Source of the DNA: Cohaesibacter sp. ES.047
Lineage (GTDB): Bacteria; Pseudomonadota; Alphaproteobacteria; Rhizobiales; Cohaesibacteraceae
DNA: 64,000 nucleotides
Assembly (NCBI RefSeq): GCF_900215505.1
Contig: NZ_LT907844.1
Location: 4,294,001 to 4,358,000, forward strand
Direction: 5' to 3'
Of this stretch, positions 9,926 to 19,780 are shown one piece after another. The notes beneath the pieces were generated by a model. It was not told where the DNA came from. It saw nothing but the letters and a program-made list of their open reading frames with translations, and did not search any database. Positions within the stretch are counted from its first letter, which is position 1. Every line of letters starts with the position of its first letter. Position numbers and translations under genes: made by a program.

Positions 9926-10906
9926 TTAGTGACCGATTTTGGCAATACGAGCAGCCTTGAGCTTGGCGAAGTCCTCACCGGCATGGTGCGACGACCGCGT
10001 CAACGGGCTGGAAGAAACAAGAAGGAAGCCCTTGGTATAGGCGATCGTTTCATACCCCTTGAATTCATCAGGCGTGACGAAATTCATCACCGGATGGTGC
10101 TTCTTGGTTGGCTGCAGATACTGACCGATGGTCAGGAAATCGACATCGGCCACCCGAAGGTCATCCATCAGCTGCAGAACTTCATTGCGCTCTTCGCCAA
10201 GGCCAACCATGATACCCGACTTGGTGAACATGGTGGGATCCAGCTCCTTGACCCGCTGCAAAAGGCGGATCGAGTGGAAATAACGAGCACCCGGACGCAC
10301 CTTGAGATAATTCGACGGAACAGTCTCAAGGTTGTGGTTGAAAACGTCCGGCTTGGCGGCCACCACGGTTTCCAAAGCCCCATCCTTGCGCAGGAAGTCC
10401 GGCGTCAGCACCTCGATGGTTGTCTCAGGAGAGGCTTCGCGGATCGCATGGATCACCTCAGCAAAATGCTGCGCTCCACCATCGTCCAGATCATCCCGGT
10501 CAACCGAGGTGATCACAACGTGCTTCAGCCCCATCTGAGCCACCGCGCGGCCAGTGTTTTCCGGCTCGTGCGGATCGAGCGCATTGGGCATGCCCGTCGA
10601 GACGTTACAGAAAGCGCATGCCCGCGTGCAAATCTCGCCCATGATCATGAAGCTCGCGTGCCGATGCGACCAGCATTCGCCCATGTTGGGACATCCTGCC
10701 TCTTCGCACACGGTGACGAGCTTGTTGCTGCGCACGATATCGAGCGTTTCTTGATAGGTCCCGGATCCGGGTGCCTTGACACGGATCCAGTCTGGCTTGC
10801 GCTGCACCGGACTGTCAGGACGATGCGCTTTTTCTGGATGGCGGGGACGCGCAGGAGCTGCTTCGCCTGCTGCCTTGTTCGAAACGGTATCGATGATAGT
10901 AACCAT
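9926..10906 (-). CDS. lipA: Lipoyl synthase
   Basis: A radical SAM enzyme that inserts two sulfurs into octanoyl chains on lipoyl domains. Both Fe-S motifs are present: the auxiliary-cluster motif [12 protein letters not shown] and the radical [13 protein letters not shown]. The following [20 protein letters not shown] block and C-terminal EEVRSSYHA-type region (here [13 protein letters not shown]) complete the fold. 326 aa is normal. AAGGA lies 8 nt before the ATG at 10906. Its likely clients, the lipoyl domains of PdhB and PdhC, are encoded a few kilobases away on the same strand, with lpd between. Confidence 0.97.
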   Translation of the reverse strand: MVTIIDTVSNKAAGEAAPARPRHPEKAHRPDSPVQRKPDWIRVKAPGSGTYQETLDIVRSNKLVTVCEEAGCPNMGECWSHRHASFMIMGEICTRACAFCNVSTGMPNALDPHEPENTGRAVAQMGLKHVVITSVDRDDLDDGGAQHFAEVIHAIREASPETTIEVLTPDFLRKDGALETVVAAKPDVFNHNLETVPSNYLKVRPGARYFHSIRLLQRVKELDPTMFTKSGIMVGLGEERNEVLQLMDDLRVADVDFLTIGQYLQPTKKHHPVMNFVTPDEFKGYETIAYTKGFLLVSSSPLTRSSHHAGEDFAKLKAARIAKIGH

Positions 10907-10983
10907 TCGCTTTATCCTTCGCCATCCTTGACGTTTATACGGCCGAACCAGCCTAGCCGACCATCAATCGTCAGCCATGTCGA

Positions 10984-11226
10984 TCAGCTTCTGACTTTCT
11001 GGTAAATGAACAGAACCAGAATTGCGCCGAGGGTGGCAATGATCGTTGTATCGACGAGCGCATTATTCACGAACGAAATGCCGAACCTATCGGCAATGAA
11101 ACCGCCAACAAATGCGCCGATCAAACCGACGATCAGGTTTGTAATCAGTCCATGATCGGACTTGGTAACTTTCTCTGCAATGAAACCGGCAACGATGCCG
11201 ACGATGATCCAACCGATAAAGCCCAT
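10984..11226 (-). CDS. GlsB/YeaQ/YmgE family small membrane protein
   Basis: An 80-aa protein of the transglycosylase-associated (YeaQ/YmgE) family. It has about three hydrophobic segments: GFIGWIIVGIVAGFIAE at the N-terminus, LITNLIVGLIGAFVGGFIAD in the middle, and TTIIATLGAILVLFIYQKV at the end, rich in small residues. These proteins sit in the inner membrane and are often stress-induced, but their function is unknown. The ATG at 11226 gives the family N-terminus MGFIGW; an in-frame upstream ATG at 11259 would add an unlikely charged 11-residue leader. It lies between lpd and lipA on the same strand. Confidence 0.85.
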   Translation of the reverse strand: MGFIGWIIVGIVAGFIAEKVTKSDHGLITNLIVGLIGAFVGGFIADRFGISFVNNALVDTTIIATLGAILVLFIYQKVRS

Positions 11227-11322
11227 AATCTCTAGCCTCTCACTCTTGTAAATAAGCACCCGGACCCCAAAAGCCCCGACTCTTACATAACATTTCGTTA
11301 AGGATCTTCAAGCGAAAGCTTA

Positions 11323-11346
11323 ACGAACGGGAGAGATCCCGTTCGT
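11323..11346. terminator. Probable terminator downstream of lpd
   Basis: Perfect 10-bp inverted repeat ACGAACGGGA/TCCCGTTCGT with a 4-nt loop, 41 bp past the lpd stop. The trailing U-tract on the minus strand is weak (TTAAGCTTTC), so this may be a processing or partial termination hairpin. Confidence 0.55.
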
Positions 11347-11387
11347 CCGGTTGTTTGGCCCCATTGCGAAGGCCTGCATTCGGCCCG

Positions 11388-12782
11388 TCAGGCCTGGATC
11401 ATCATGTCATAGGCTTCGCGTACCGATTCCGGCATCATTTCCGACAGCGTCGGATGCGGGAAGATCGTGTGCATCAGCTCTTCTTCGGTGGTTTCAAGAC
11501 CCATCGCGACACAGAAGCCCTGAATGAGCTCGGTCACTTCAGCGCCGATCATGTGCGCGCCCAGAAGCTGCCCGGTCTTCTTGTCAAAGATCGTCTTGAT
11601 CATGCCTTCCGGCTCACCAAGCGCAATCGCCTTGCCGTTGGCAATGAAGGGGAAGCGCCCGATACGAACATCAAGGCCTTTTTCCTTGCACGCCTGTTCC
11701 GTCAAGCCGACAGAAGAAACCTGCGGGTTGCAATAGGTGCAGCCCGGGATCTTGTTCTTGTCCATCGGATGAGGATGCTTGCCAGCGATTTTCTCAACGC
11801 AGACCACGCCTTCATGCTCGGCCTTATGGGCAAGCATCGGAGGACCGGCAACGTCACCAATGGCATAGACGCCTTCAACGTTGGTGCGGCCGTAATCATC
11901 GATCACGACGCAGCCACGATCCGTTTTGACGCCCAGCTTTTCAAGGCCGATTTTCTCGATGTTGCCCTGAACGCCAACAGCCGAAATCAGACGGTCCGCC
12001 TTGATGGTTTCGGTCTTGCCGCCCTTCTTCTCGACGGTGGCTTCAAGAGTCTCGCCGCTCTTGTTAACTTTTGTCACCTTGGCTTCGGTCAGGAACTTGA
12101 TGCCCTGCTTTTCAAGCGCCTTGCGTGCCATGGCAGAGATTTCATCATCTTCCACGGGCAGGATCTTCGGCATCATCTCGACCACGGTCACATCAGCGCC
12201 CATGGTATTGAAGAAGCTGGCAAACTCGATGCCGATGGCACCGGAGCCAACCACGACCAGAGACTTGGGCATGATGTCCGGCTTCAAGGCATTGAAATAG
12301 GTCCAGATCAGCTTGCCATCAGGCTCGAGGCCGGGCAGAACGCGCGGACGGGCACCGGTCGACAGAATGATGTGCGGCGCCTTGTAGGTGCCTTCATTCT
12401 CGCCCGTAACCTTGATCGTTCCCTTGCCTTCGAGAACAGCGGTGCCCCTGATCACGGTCACCTTGTTCTTTTTCATCAAGAAGCCGACGCCGTTGTTCAG
12501 CTGTTTCGATACACCGCGGGACCGCTCGACGACCTTTTGCAGATCAAAGTCTATACCCTCTGCGGAAAGGCCGTAATCCTTGGCATTCTGCATGTAGTGA
12601 TAGATCTCGGCAGAGCGAAGCAGAGCCTTCGTCGGGATACACCCCCAGTTCAGACAGATGCCGCCAAGGTCTTTTTTCTCGACGATCGCGGTCTTCATGC
12701 CAAGCTGTGACGCACGGATTGCGGCAACATAGCCACCCGGGCCCGAGCCAACGATGATCACGTCAAATTCATTTTGAGCCAT
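11388..12782 (-). CDS. lpd: Dihydrolipoyl dehydrogenase (E3)
   Basis: An FAD-dependent disulfide oxidoreductase that reoxidises dihydrolipoamide in the pyruvate dehydrogenase complex. Seen: the FAD-binding GSGPGGYVAAIRASQLG, the redox-active disulfide in GGICLNWGCIPTKALL, the NAD-binding GSGAIGIEFASFF, the second FAD motif ending AIGDVAGPPMLAHKAEHEG, and the dimer-interface His-Glu pair in HTIFPHPTLSEMM. 464 aa is typical. AAGGA lies about 9 nt before the ATG at 12782. It follows pdhC but is separated from it by the decayed transporter at 12922-13422, which lies on the opposite strand. Confidence 0.97.
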   Translation of the reverse strand: MAQNEFDVIIVGSGPGGYVAAIRASQLGMKTAIVEKKDLGGICLNWGCIPTKALLRSAEIYHYMQNAKDYGLSAEGIDFDLQKVVERSRGVSKQLNNGVGFLMKKNKVTVIRGTAVLEGKGTIKVTGENEGTYKAPHIILSTGARPRVLPGLEPDGKLIWTYFNALKPDIMPKSLVVVGSGAIGIEFASFFNTMGADVTVVEMMPKILPVEDDEISAMARKALEKQGIKFLTEAKVTKVNKSGETLEATVEKKGGKTETIKADRLISAVGVQGNIEKIGLEKLGVKTDRGCVVIDDYGRTNVEGVYAIGDVAGPPMLAHKAEHEGVVCVEKIAGKHPHPMDKNKIPGCTYCNPQVSSVGLTEQACKEKGLDVRIGRFPFIANGKAIALGEPEGMIKTIFDKKTGQLLGAHMIGAEVTELIQGFCVAMGLETTEEELMHTIFPHPTLSEMMPESVREAYDMMIQA

Positions 12783-12921
12783 ATCACAGGTTCCTTTACA
12801 TAGCCTGTTCCGAAGGATTAAAGGGCCAGCCCTTTTCTCGATTCATTGTCTTTGCAACACTGTGGCGCTAGGCCGCCGTGTTGGTGCGATAGTGAGTCAC
12901 GAAGTGGATTGCCGAACAGCC

Positions 12922-13422
12922 ATGACCATTGTTTTGATCAAAACCCGCTCTCTGGGGCTGCTTTGCATCAGCCAGATCGCGGTGCTGTCTCTTTGGTTCT
13001 CCGCTTCTGCGGTTGCGCCAACACTGGCGCGCAAATTCTCTTTGACCGGCGAGGTCATCGCGGGCGTCTATCCCGTCGGCATGAAGATCGCCACGAGCTG
13101 AGCCAAAGGCGGCCCGGTTGTTATTGTTTGTCTTCTCGCCATCCTCTGGGGCGCAACCGTATCTCCGGACAGCGCTCAATGCTCGACCGCTGTGGGCGAA
13201 TTGGCCAAGCCGGAAAATCGCGGCACGATGCTGACGATGCAGATCGCTGTCGGCTTTTTCCTTGCGCTTGTCTCTGTTCAACTCATGCCCCATTGGATCG
13301 ACCTGGTTGGATGGCACTGGGCCTTCACGCCGTTGGTGGCGGGCCCTCTGTTCGGGATCGTCTCCATGCTTTCGCTAGGGCGTCTCCCGCAATCCCGGCA
13401 ATTGGCGAATGGACGCCGCTAG
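12922..13422 (+). pseudogene. Decayed MFS transporter remnant
   Basis: Two open stretches in the same frame, 12922-13101 and 13102-13422, are separated by one TGA at 13099. Read through, they give fragments of one MFS protein: a first helix (LGLLCISQIAVLSLWFSASA), then AGVYPVGMKIATS followed by the stop and AKGG, then a C-terminal half (PDSAQCSTAVGELA, RGTMLTMQIAVGFFLAL, GWHWAFTPLVAGPLFGI). A normal homologue is near 400 aa; about 165 codons remain. At least two internal deletions are implied, one after FSLTG and one after AKGG, and the stop probably replaced the TGG of an SWAKG-type sequence. It lies on the strand opposite the flanking pdh and lpd genes. The family call comes from recalled sequence patterns. 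Confidence 0.75.
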
Positions 13423-13535
13423 CGTCCCCCCGCCCCGTCGGGCCGGAGTGAGGTCGCGCACCGTGGCGCGACCTGACTGTCTTTCAGATTGAATGTCCGG
13501 CTTTCCTGATCAGACCGGACAGCATTGATGCGGCT

Positions 13536-14891
13536 CTAGACGAGCATTGCCATCGGCTTTTCAAGATAAGCCTTGAAAGCAGCCAGCAGCTCGGCACCCA
13601 GCGCACCATCAACAACGCGGTGATCGCAAGAAAGCGTCACGGACATCACGGTTGCGACAGAGACTTCACCATCCTTGATCACGGGCCGCTTTTCACCAGC
13701 ACCAATCGCAATGATCGTGCCGTGCGGCGGATTGATGACGGCAGAGAAATTCTTGATGCCGAACATGCCAAGGTTGGACACAGCGGTCGTGCCGCCCTGA
13801 TATTCCTCAGGAGAAAGTTTCTTGTCGCGAGCGCGTCCAGCCAGATCTTTCATTTCATTTGAAATGGTAGAAAGAGCTTTCTGCTCGGCTTTGCGAATGA
13901 CCGGTGTAAACAGTCCATCCGGCACGGAAACCGCAACACCCACATCAGAATTCTTGTGAATGAGCCGCGAGCCTTCCGTCCATGTGGCATTCGCCATTGG
14001 GACCTTCTGCAACGCCAGCGCCATACCCTTGATGATGAAGTCATTGACGCTGAGTTTGTAGAGCGGCTTGCCATCATCATTGACAGGAGCCTGACCATTG
14101 ACCTGCTTGCGCAGCGCCATCAGATCATCAAGCATGATGTCGGCTTCAAGATAGAAGTGCGGCACGGTCTGCTTGGATTCCTGCAGGCGCTTGGCGATGA
14201 CCTTGCGCATACCGGAATGCGGCACTTCTTCGTAAGAGCCTTCCTCGTACAGAGCCTTGATCGCATCGTCGCTTGGTGCGGATGGAGCCGCAGCTGCACC
14301 ACCACCGGCACTCGGCGCTTTCTCGGCACTTGCCTCAGCCGGAGCCGAAGCACTGGCCGTACCCGCTTCAAGAGCAGCATCGACATCGCGCTTGACGATA
14401 CGGCCACGCGGGCCGGACCCTTCGATCTTGCTGAGATCAAGATCGTTCATCTTGGCAAGTCGGCGAGCCAGCGGCGAGGAGAAGAGGCGATTACCATCGC
14501 CATCGGACACACCAGCACCGGCAGCCACCTCGGGTTGAGGCGCAGCGGCCTCTTTCTGCTCAGGCTCGGAAGGCGCCTCTTTCGCGTCGTCTTCGGCCTT
14601 TGGCGCCGGAGCCGCAGCAGGGGCCTCGTCAAGAGCGGATTCATCCTCGCCCTCTTCGAGCAGCATGGCAATCGGCTGATTGACCGGGACTTCGGTCGCA
14701 CCAGCTTCAACGAGAATCTTGCCAACCTTACCCTCGTCGACAGCTTCCACTTCCATGGTGGCCTTGTCGGTTTCGATTTCGGCAATGATGTCGCCGATGG
14801 CCACATCATCCCCTTCTTTCACCAGCCATTTGGCCAGTGTGCCGCTTTCCATGGTGGGAGAAAGCGCAGGCATCGTAATGGTTACGGGCAT
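13536..14891 (-). CDS. pdhC: Pyruvate dehydrogenase E2, dihydrolipoamide acetyltransferase
   Basis: The core acyltransferase of pyruvate dehydrogenase, moving acetyl from lipoyl to CoA. Domains in order: one lipoyl domain (residues 1-80, lipoyl Lys in [14 protein letters not shown]), an Ala/Pro/Glu-rich linker, a peripheral-subunit-binding domain near 135-170 ([22 protein letters not shown]), a second Ala-rich linker, and the catalytic domain (about 215-451) with the active-site motif [13 protein letters not shown]. 451 aa is normal for alphaproteobacteria. It follows pdhB by 12 nt, with AAGGAG before the ATG, so pdhA-pdhB-pdhC is clearly one operon. Confidence 0.97.
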   Translation of the reverse strand: MPVTITMPALSPTMESGTLAKWLVKEGDDVAIGDIIAEIETDKATMEVEAVDEGKVGKILVEAGATEVPVNQPIAMLLEEGEDESALDEAPAAAPAPKAEDDAKEAPSEPEQKEAAAPQPEVAAGAGVSDGDGNRLFSSPLARRLAKMNDLDLSKIEGSGPRGRIVKRDVDAALEAGTASASAPAEASAEKAPSAGGGAAAAPSAPSDDAIKALYEEGSYEEVPHSGMRKVIAKRLQESKQTVPHFYLEADIMLDDLMALRKQVNGQAPVNDDGKPLYKLSVNDFIIKGMALALQKVPMANATWTEGSRLIHKNSDVGVAVSVPDGLFTPVIRKAEQKALSTISNEMKDLAGRARDKKLSPEEYQGGTTAVSNLGMFGIKNFSAVINPPHGTIIAIGAGEKRPVIKDGEVSVATVMSVTLSCDHRVVDGALGAELLAAFKAYLEKPMAMLV

Positions 14892-14903
14892 TGATCTTTC
14901 TCC

Positions 14904-16328
14904 TTACGCGTAGGTGACGGCTTTGACGGCCTGAATAACCTCGGCAATGCTCGGCAGTGCGAGCTTTTCGAGATTTGCAGCATATGGCATCGGCACATCC
15001 TTGCCTGTCACCCGGGCGACCGGAGCGTCGAGATAATCGAAAGCCTTTTCCATGATCTGGAAACCAAGCTCCGAAGACATTGAACATTGCGGCCAGCCTT
15101 CTTCGACCGTCACGCAGCGTCCGGTCTTGATGACAGAGCGAAGCACCGTATCGATATCGAGCGGACGCAGGGTCCTGAGGTCGATCACTTCAGCATCGAC
15201 ACCCTCTTTGGCCAGCTCTTCCGCTGCGCCAAGCGCATAGGTCATGCCAATACCGAAAGAGACGATGGTCACGTCGGTCCCCTTGCGGGCGACGCGCGCT
15301 TTGCCGAGCGGCACAATATGATCTTCGATATCGGGAACATCAAAATTGTGGCCGTAAAGGATCTCGTTCTCAAGGAAGACAACCGGGTTATTCGTCCGGA
15401 TCGCCGATTTCATCAGGCCCTTGTAATCGGCCGCAGTATAGGGGTTCACCACGATCAGGCCGGGCACCGAGGAGTACCATGCCGAATAGTCCTGGCTGTG
15501 CTGCGCGGCAACGCGGGCAGCAGCGCCGTTCGGACCACGGAAGACGATCGGGTTGGTGATCTGCCCACCGGACATATAGAGCGTCTTGGCAGAGGAGTTG
15601 ATGATCTGGTCCATCGCCTGCATGGCGAAGTTGAAGGTCATGAACTCGACGATTGGTCTGAGACCAGCCATGGCTGCACCGGCGGCAAGGCCGGTAAAGC
15701 CGTGCTCGGTGATCGGCGTATCGATGACACGCTTCGGACCGAACTCGTCCAGCATGCCCTGCGTGATTTTGTAGGCACCCTGATATTCGGCAACTTCCTC
15801 ACCCATCAGGAAGACGCGATCATCCTTGCGCATTTCCTCGACCATACCGTCGCGCAAAGCTTCGCGGACGGACTGGGTTTTCATCGGTGTGCCTTCAGGA
15901 ATTTCAGGCGCTTCTTCCTCGACCGGCTTGACGAGCGGAGCCTGTGGCGCAGCTGCAGCAGGAATGGTCTTGGGTGCGTCAGTGCCCTTTGCATCAGAAG
16001 ATGAATCGGAGGATTCTTCTTTCGGAGCACTTTCGGAGGCTGCAGGCGCATCGTCAGAGACATTGTCCAGAGCAGATGCATCTTCACCCTCTTCGAGGAT
16101 GAGCGCGATCAGGCTGTTGACCTTGACCCCTTGCGCGCCTTCTTCGACGACGATCTTGCCCAGCGTGCCTTCTTCGACGGCTTCCACTTCCATCGTGGCC
16201 TTGTCGGTCTCGATCTCTGCGATCACGTCACCGATGGCGATCTCGTCGCCTTCCTTCTTGACCCACTTGGCAAGGTTGCCCTCTTCCATGGTGGGGGAAA
16301 GGGCCGGCATCAGAACTTTAATTGGCAT
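14904..16328 (-). CDS. pdhB: Pyruvate dehydrogenase E1 beta subunit with N-terminal lipoyl domain
   Basis: The beta subunit of the thiamine-diphosphate-dependent E1. Residues 1-80 form a lipoyl domain ([17 protein letters not shown]), residues about 85-145 an acidic Ser/Ala/Glu linker, and residues about 150-474 the transketolase-like E1 beta fold ([18 protein letters not shown], the [19 protein letters not shown] block and [17 protein letters not shown]). A lipoyl domain fused to E1 beta is a known trait of alphaproteobacterial complexes and explains the 474-aa length against about 330 aa elsewhere. Spacing to pdhA is 18 nt and to pdhC 12 nt. Confidence 0.97.
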   Translation of the reverse strand: MPIKVLMPALSPTMEEGNLAKWVKKEGDEIAIGDVIAEIETDKATMEVEAVEEGTLGKIVVEEGAQGVKVNSLIALILEEGEDASALDNVSDDAPAASESAPKEESSDSSSDAKGTDAPKTIPAAAAPQAPLVKPVEEEAPEIPEGTPMKTQSVREALRDGMVEEMRKDDRVFLMGEEVAEYQGAYKITQGMLDEFGPKRVIDTPITEHGFTGLAAGAAMAGLRPIVEFMTFNFAMQAMDQIINSSAKTLYMSGGQITNPIVFRGPNGAAARVAAQHSQDYSAWYSSVPGLIVVNPYTAADYKGLMKSAIRTNNPVVFLENEILYGHNFDVPDIEDHIVPLGKARVARKGTDVTIVSFGIGMTYALGAAEELAKEGVDAEVIDLRTLRPLDIDTVLRSVIKTGRCVTVEEGWPQCSMSSELGFQIMEKAFDYLDAPVARVTGKDVPMPYAANLEKLALPSIAEVIQAVKAVTYA

Positions 16329-16346
16329 GATTTATTTCCCTTTTCC

Positions 16347-17387
16347 TCACACGGTCACATCGGTCCAGAGCTCGGCTTCATCCGGCTCGGGATCGTTCTG
16401 CGCAAATTCTGCCGCTTCGGAAACGACGGCACGAATTTCCTTGTCGATGCTTTTGAGTTCGTCCTCGGTTGCCATGCCCGCCTCGATCATGCGCAGGCGG
16501 ACCTGCTCGATCGGGTCATGTTCATTGCGCATTTTCTGCACTTCTTCCTTGGAACGATACTTCGCAGGGTCCGACATGGAGTGACCGCGATAGCGATAGG
16601 TAATCATTTCGAGAATGTACGGCCCCTTGCCTTCGCGAGCCCATTCGATGGCGCGCTCGGCGGCGGCAAGAACGGCGCGAACATCCATACCGTCGACCTG
16701 CTCGCCGGGAATGCCGAACGACGCACCGCGCTGAGACAGATCACTGTTGGACGAGGACCGCTCGACCGAGGTGCCCATGCCGTATTTGTTGTTCTCGATA
16801 ATGTAGACTGCAGGCAAGTTCCAGAGCTTGGCCATATTGAAGCTCTCGTAGACCTGACCCTGGTTGGACGCGCCATCGCCGAAATAGATCAGCGAGACAT
16901 TGCCATTTTCATTATAGTGGTTGGAGAAGGCAAGACCTGTGCCGATCGACACCTGAGCGCCGACGATGCCGTGGCCGCCAAAGAAGTTCTTGTCGCGGCT
17001 GAACATGTGCATCGAGCCGCCCTTGCCTTTGGAATAGCCGCCCTTGCGACCGGTCAACTCGGCCATGACACCCTTGGGATCCATGCCGGTTGCGAGCATA
17101 TGCCCGTGGTCACGATAGGATGTGACAACCTGATCACCATCCTTCGTTGCCATCTGCATCCCAATAACAACAGCTTCCTGTCCAATATATAGGTGACAGA
17201 AACCGCCGATGAGGCCCATGCCATACATCTGGCCGGCCTTCTCTTCAAAGCGGCGAACAAGCAGCATTTCACGATAAGAGTGAAACTCCTGTTCCTTATC
17301 AAATTCTACAATTTTTCGATTGATCTGGGTGCGTCTCGACCCTTTGGCCACCGTCTTCTTGGTGGTGCCTGTCGCGGATGCGGCCAT
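16347..17387 (-). CDS. pdhA: Pyruvate dehydrogenase E1 alpha subunit
   Basis: The alpha subunit of E1, which decarboxylates pyruvate with thiamine diphosphate. The ThDP motif runs from YFGDGASNQGQVYESFNMA to IENNKYGMGT. The loop containing RYRGHSMSDPAKYRSKEEV corresponds to the phosphorylation-loop region of the mitochondrial enzyme. 346 aa is normal. An AAGGGAG lies 10 nt before the ATG at 17387. It is the first gene of the pdhA-pdhB-pdhC operon and follows ftsB on the same strand with a 175-bp gap that should hold the promoter. Confidence 0.97.
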   Translation of the reverse strand: MAASATGTTKKTVAKGSRRTQINRKIVEFDKEQEFHSYREMLLVRRFEEKAGQMYGMGLIGGFCHLYIGQEAVVIGMQMATKDGDQVVTSYRDHGHMLATGMDPKGVMAELTGRKGGYSKGKGGSMHMFSRDKNFFGGHGIVGAQVSIGTGLAFSNHYNENGNVSLIYFGDGASNQGQVYESFNMAKLWNLPAVYIIENNKYGMGTSVERSSSNSDLSQRGASFGIPGEQVDGMDVRAVLAAAERAIEWAREGKGPYILEMITYRYRGHSMSDPAKYRSKEEVQKMRNEHDPIEQVRLRMIEAGMATEDELKSIDKEIRAVVSEAAEFAQNDPEPDEAELWTDVTV

Positions 17388-17562
17388 GCTGGTGCTCCCT
17401 TAAGCGTTTCCCTTGTCTGCACAATACTTTAGAAACTGAGTCACCGCAATTCAAGAAACGCCAAGCAATAACACTTAGCGCATCGAACTAAAATATTGAA
17501 AAGAAGAGGGAAATTAGATTAACTTGATTTCAGTTAATTGAAAACCGTGAACCGTTTTCAGG

Positions 17563-17874
17563 TTAATTCGTCAAAATAACCAGCTCGTCGGGGTGCGCAA
17601 CATTCATATAGGCCCGCGCCCGCTCGTCCATCATATCAGGATCCAGAGTCTCGCGGCGAAACAGGGCAATACGATGCTCTTCGGTTTCCCGTTCGATCCG
17701 ATAGGCCAAAAGATCGGCCTCAAGCGCGTCAGCCCGTGCCTTCATGTCACCCAGCGCATAGACGCCATAGCCACCATGAAGCGCATGGAACACAAAATAT
17801 CCAAGAATGAGGAGAAAACAAAATGGAAGCGCCAGATGGCGCAGAACAGAATTTCTTCTCTGGCGAGTTGCCAT
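17563..17874 (-). CDS. ftsB: FtsB/DivIC-type septum formation initiator
   Basis: A 103-aa bitopic membrane protein: a short basic cytoplasmic N-terminus (MATRQRRNSVLRH), one hydrophobic span (LALPFCFLLILGYFVFHAL) and a periplasmic coiled-coil-like region with a heptad pattern (LGDMKARADALEADLLAYRIERE). This layout fits FtsB, which links FtsQ and FtsL in the divisome. I chose the ATG at 17874 with a GGG-type site upstream over the GTG at 17883. Its place between eno and pdhA is common in rhizobia, although ubiD-ubiX here separate it from eno. Confidence 0.85.
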   Translation of the reverse strand: MATRQRRNSVLRHLALPFCFLLILGYFVFHALHGGYGVYALGDMKARADALEADLLAYRIERETEEHRIALFRRETLDPDMMDERARAYMNVAHPDELVILTN

Positions 17875-18263
17875 GCCGTACACCCTACTAAACCGGCGTT
17901 CGAGCAGTACGCAAAACCTTTTCTGCTCGACACATGCTTATTAAGCCCCACTAGCGTTAACAAACGCTTTCAAAAACACATCTTCTCAAGAAATTTCGCA
18001 AATTTTTTGGTATATGAAATATTAATTAATTCAGCCACTTAACAAACGGTTTACAATTTTGACTCAAAGCGGAACAGACCAAGTTACCAACGAGGAAACC
18101 ACCCGCCATACCAGCTCCATAGACGGTTTGATCCTTGTCATGGGAAATGCCGCGTGAAGGCGCGACAGTCCCCGGCACCAATGTGTGCACAAACACAGAG
18201 CATGGGTACTCAAGCCGGCCCGCGACACTCAAAGCACACCCCAGCAGAAGAAGGCAAAGACCG
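17875..18263. other. Divergent intergenic region between ftsB and ubiD
   Basis: 389 bp, AT-rich around 17940-18050, with no convincing gene. It must contain both promoters, but I could not fix -35/-10 elements. Confidence 0.4.
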
Positions 18264-19760
18264 ATGTATCACCGCAGCCAGCCACCCTTTGCCGATCTGC
18301 GCAGCTTCCTGCAATTCTGTGAAAAGCAAGGGTGCCTCAAAAGAATCCGTCAACCGGTTCACATGAAGCTCGAAGCCACGGAGCTGCAACGACAGGTCAT
18401 GCTGAAAAAAGGCCCGGCCCTGCTGCTTGAGGAACCAATTCTCCATGACGGCACCCGCAGCAGCATTCCTGTTCTGCTCAATCTCTTCGGCACCATCGAG
18501 CGCGTCGCCTGGGGCCTTGGCTGTGCGCCGGACCAATTGCTTGAGCTCGGCACCTTTCTGGCCTATTTGCGCCAACCTCAACCACCGGAGAAATCTGAAA
18601 TCCTTTCGGCCATCGGCCCGCTCCTCAAAGCAGCTACAAGCCTCAGGGGCAAAGTCCAATCCTCCGCCCCTTGCCAAGAGGTCGTCACCCTTGGCACCGA
18701 CATCGATCTGAACACCTTGCCAATTCAGGGCTGCTGGCCTGATGAGCCCGCCCCTCTTGTCACATGGCCGATTGTCATCACCCGGCCTGAGAATAACGAG
18801 CAGATCCGCAGCTACAACTGGGGCGTCTATCGCATGCAGCAGGCAGGACGCAACCAACTGATCGTTCGTTGGCTCGAAAGCCGCGGCGGTGCAGCACATT
18901 TCCGCTCCTGGAAAACGTGCGGCAAAGACATGCCCGTGGCCATCGCCATCGGTAGCGATCCGGCAACGATTCTGGGAGCCGTGATCCCCATCCCCGAAAC
19001 GCTGAGCGAAGCCCAGTTCTCAGGCCTGTTTCGCGGCAAGCCGACCCAGCTTGTTCAAGCCAAAACCCAACCACTCCTCGTGCCGGCCAACGCCGAAATC
19101 GTCATAGAAGGCATCGTCTCCGCTTCCGACACCCGGCCCGAGGGCCCGTATGGCGATCACACCGGCTATTATAACAGCGTAGAACCCTTTCCCGTGATGA
19201 CCGTCACCGCCATCACCCACCGGCGCGACCCCATTTATATCTCGACCTTCACCGGCCGTGCACCGGACGAGCCCTCTGTGATTGCTGAGGCCCTCAACGA
19301 TGTCTTTCTGCCGCTCGTGCGCCAAAGCTTCCCCGAGGTTGTCGACTGCTGGCTGCCACCCGAAGCCGCATCCTATCGCATCGCCGTTCTGTCGATCGAC
19401 AAGCGCTACGCCGGTCAAGCACGCCGGGTGATGATGGGCATGTGGTCCATGCTGCCGCAATTCAACATGACCAAGCTGATCATCACGGTCGACAAACACG
19501 TAAATGCACGCAATTGGGCCGATGTCATGTGGGCCGTCGCCACCAAGACCGATCCGTCCCGCGATCTCCTCACCATCGAAAACACCCCGATGGACTACCT
19601 CGATTTTGCGTCAGTCAAGGAAGGGCTGTGCGGCAAGCTCGGCATCGACGCAACAGACAAAATAGGATCAGAAACCGACCGCGACTGGGGGAGAGAGCTC
19701 AAAATGGAACCACAGACCATTGCCAGCGTTGAGAAACTAATGAAGGATCTCAATCTCTGA
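18264..19760 (+). CDS. ubiD: UbiD family decarboxylase
   Basis: A prenylated-FMN-dependent decarboxylase; E. coli UbiD removes the carboxyl group of 3-octaprenyl-4-hydroxybenzoate in ubiquinone synthesis. Family marks: the N-terminal FADLRSFLQFCEKQGCLKRI, the GCWPDEPAP segment, SYNWGVYRMQ, the catalytic-region ASDTRPEGPYGDHTGYYN with the conserved Glu-x-Pro-x-Gly, and the C-terminal NTPMDYLDFASVKEGLCG. 498 aa is close to E. coli UbiD (497). The ATG at 18264 begins the family homology, with AAGG 9 nt upstream. ubiX follows 20 nt later, matching the cofactor dependence. A non-ubiquinone substrate cannot be ruled out. Confidence 0.93.
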   Translation: MYHRSQPPFADLRSFLQFCEKQGCLKRIRQPVHMKLEATELQRQVMLKKGPALLLEEPILHDGTRSSIPVLLNLFGTIERVAWGLGCAPDQLLELGTFLAYLRQPQPPEKSEILSAIGPLLKAATSLRGKVQSSAPCQEVVTLGTDIDLNTLPIQGCWPDEPAPLVTWPIVITRPENNEQIRSYNWGVYRMQQAGRNQLIVRWLESRGGAAHFRSWKTCGKDMPVAIAIGSDPATILGAVIPIPETLSEAQFSGLFRGKPTQLVQAKTQPLLVPANAEIVIEGIVSASDTRPEGPYGDHTGYYNSVEPFPVMTVTAITHRRDPIYISTFTGRAPDEPSVIAEALNDVFLPLVRQSFPEVVDCWLPPEAASYRIAVLSIDKRYAGQARRVMMGMWSMLPQFNMTKLIITVDKHVNARNWADVMWAVATKTDPSRDLLTIENTPMDYLDFASVKEGLCGKLGIDATDKIGSETDRDWGRELKMEPQTIASVEKLMKDLNL

Positions 19761-19780
19761 ACGGGCAAAAGGAAGCGTCG

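Noticed and set aside
11355-12710. 451-codon open frame on the plus strand antisense to lpd
   Set aside because: A shadow of a GC-rich gene: no family features, His/Arg/Asp-rich composition, no ribosome-binding site. The minus-strand frame is an unmistakable dihydrolipoyl dehydrogenase.
15087-17192. Long plus-strand frames opposite pdhB and pdhA
   Set aside because: Same explanation: antisense shadows of well-conserved genes with skewed composition.
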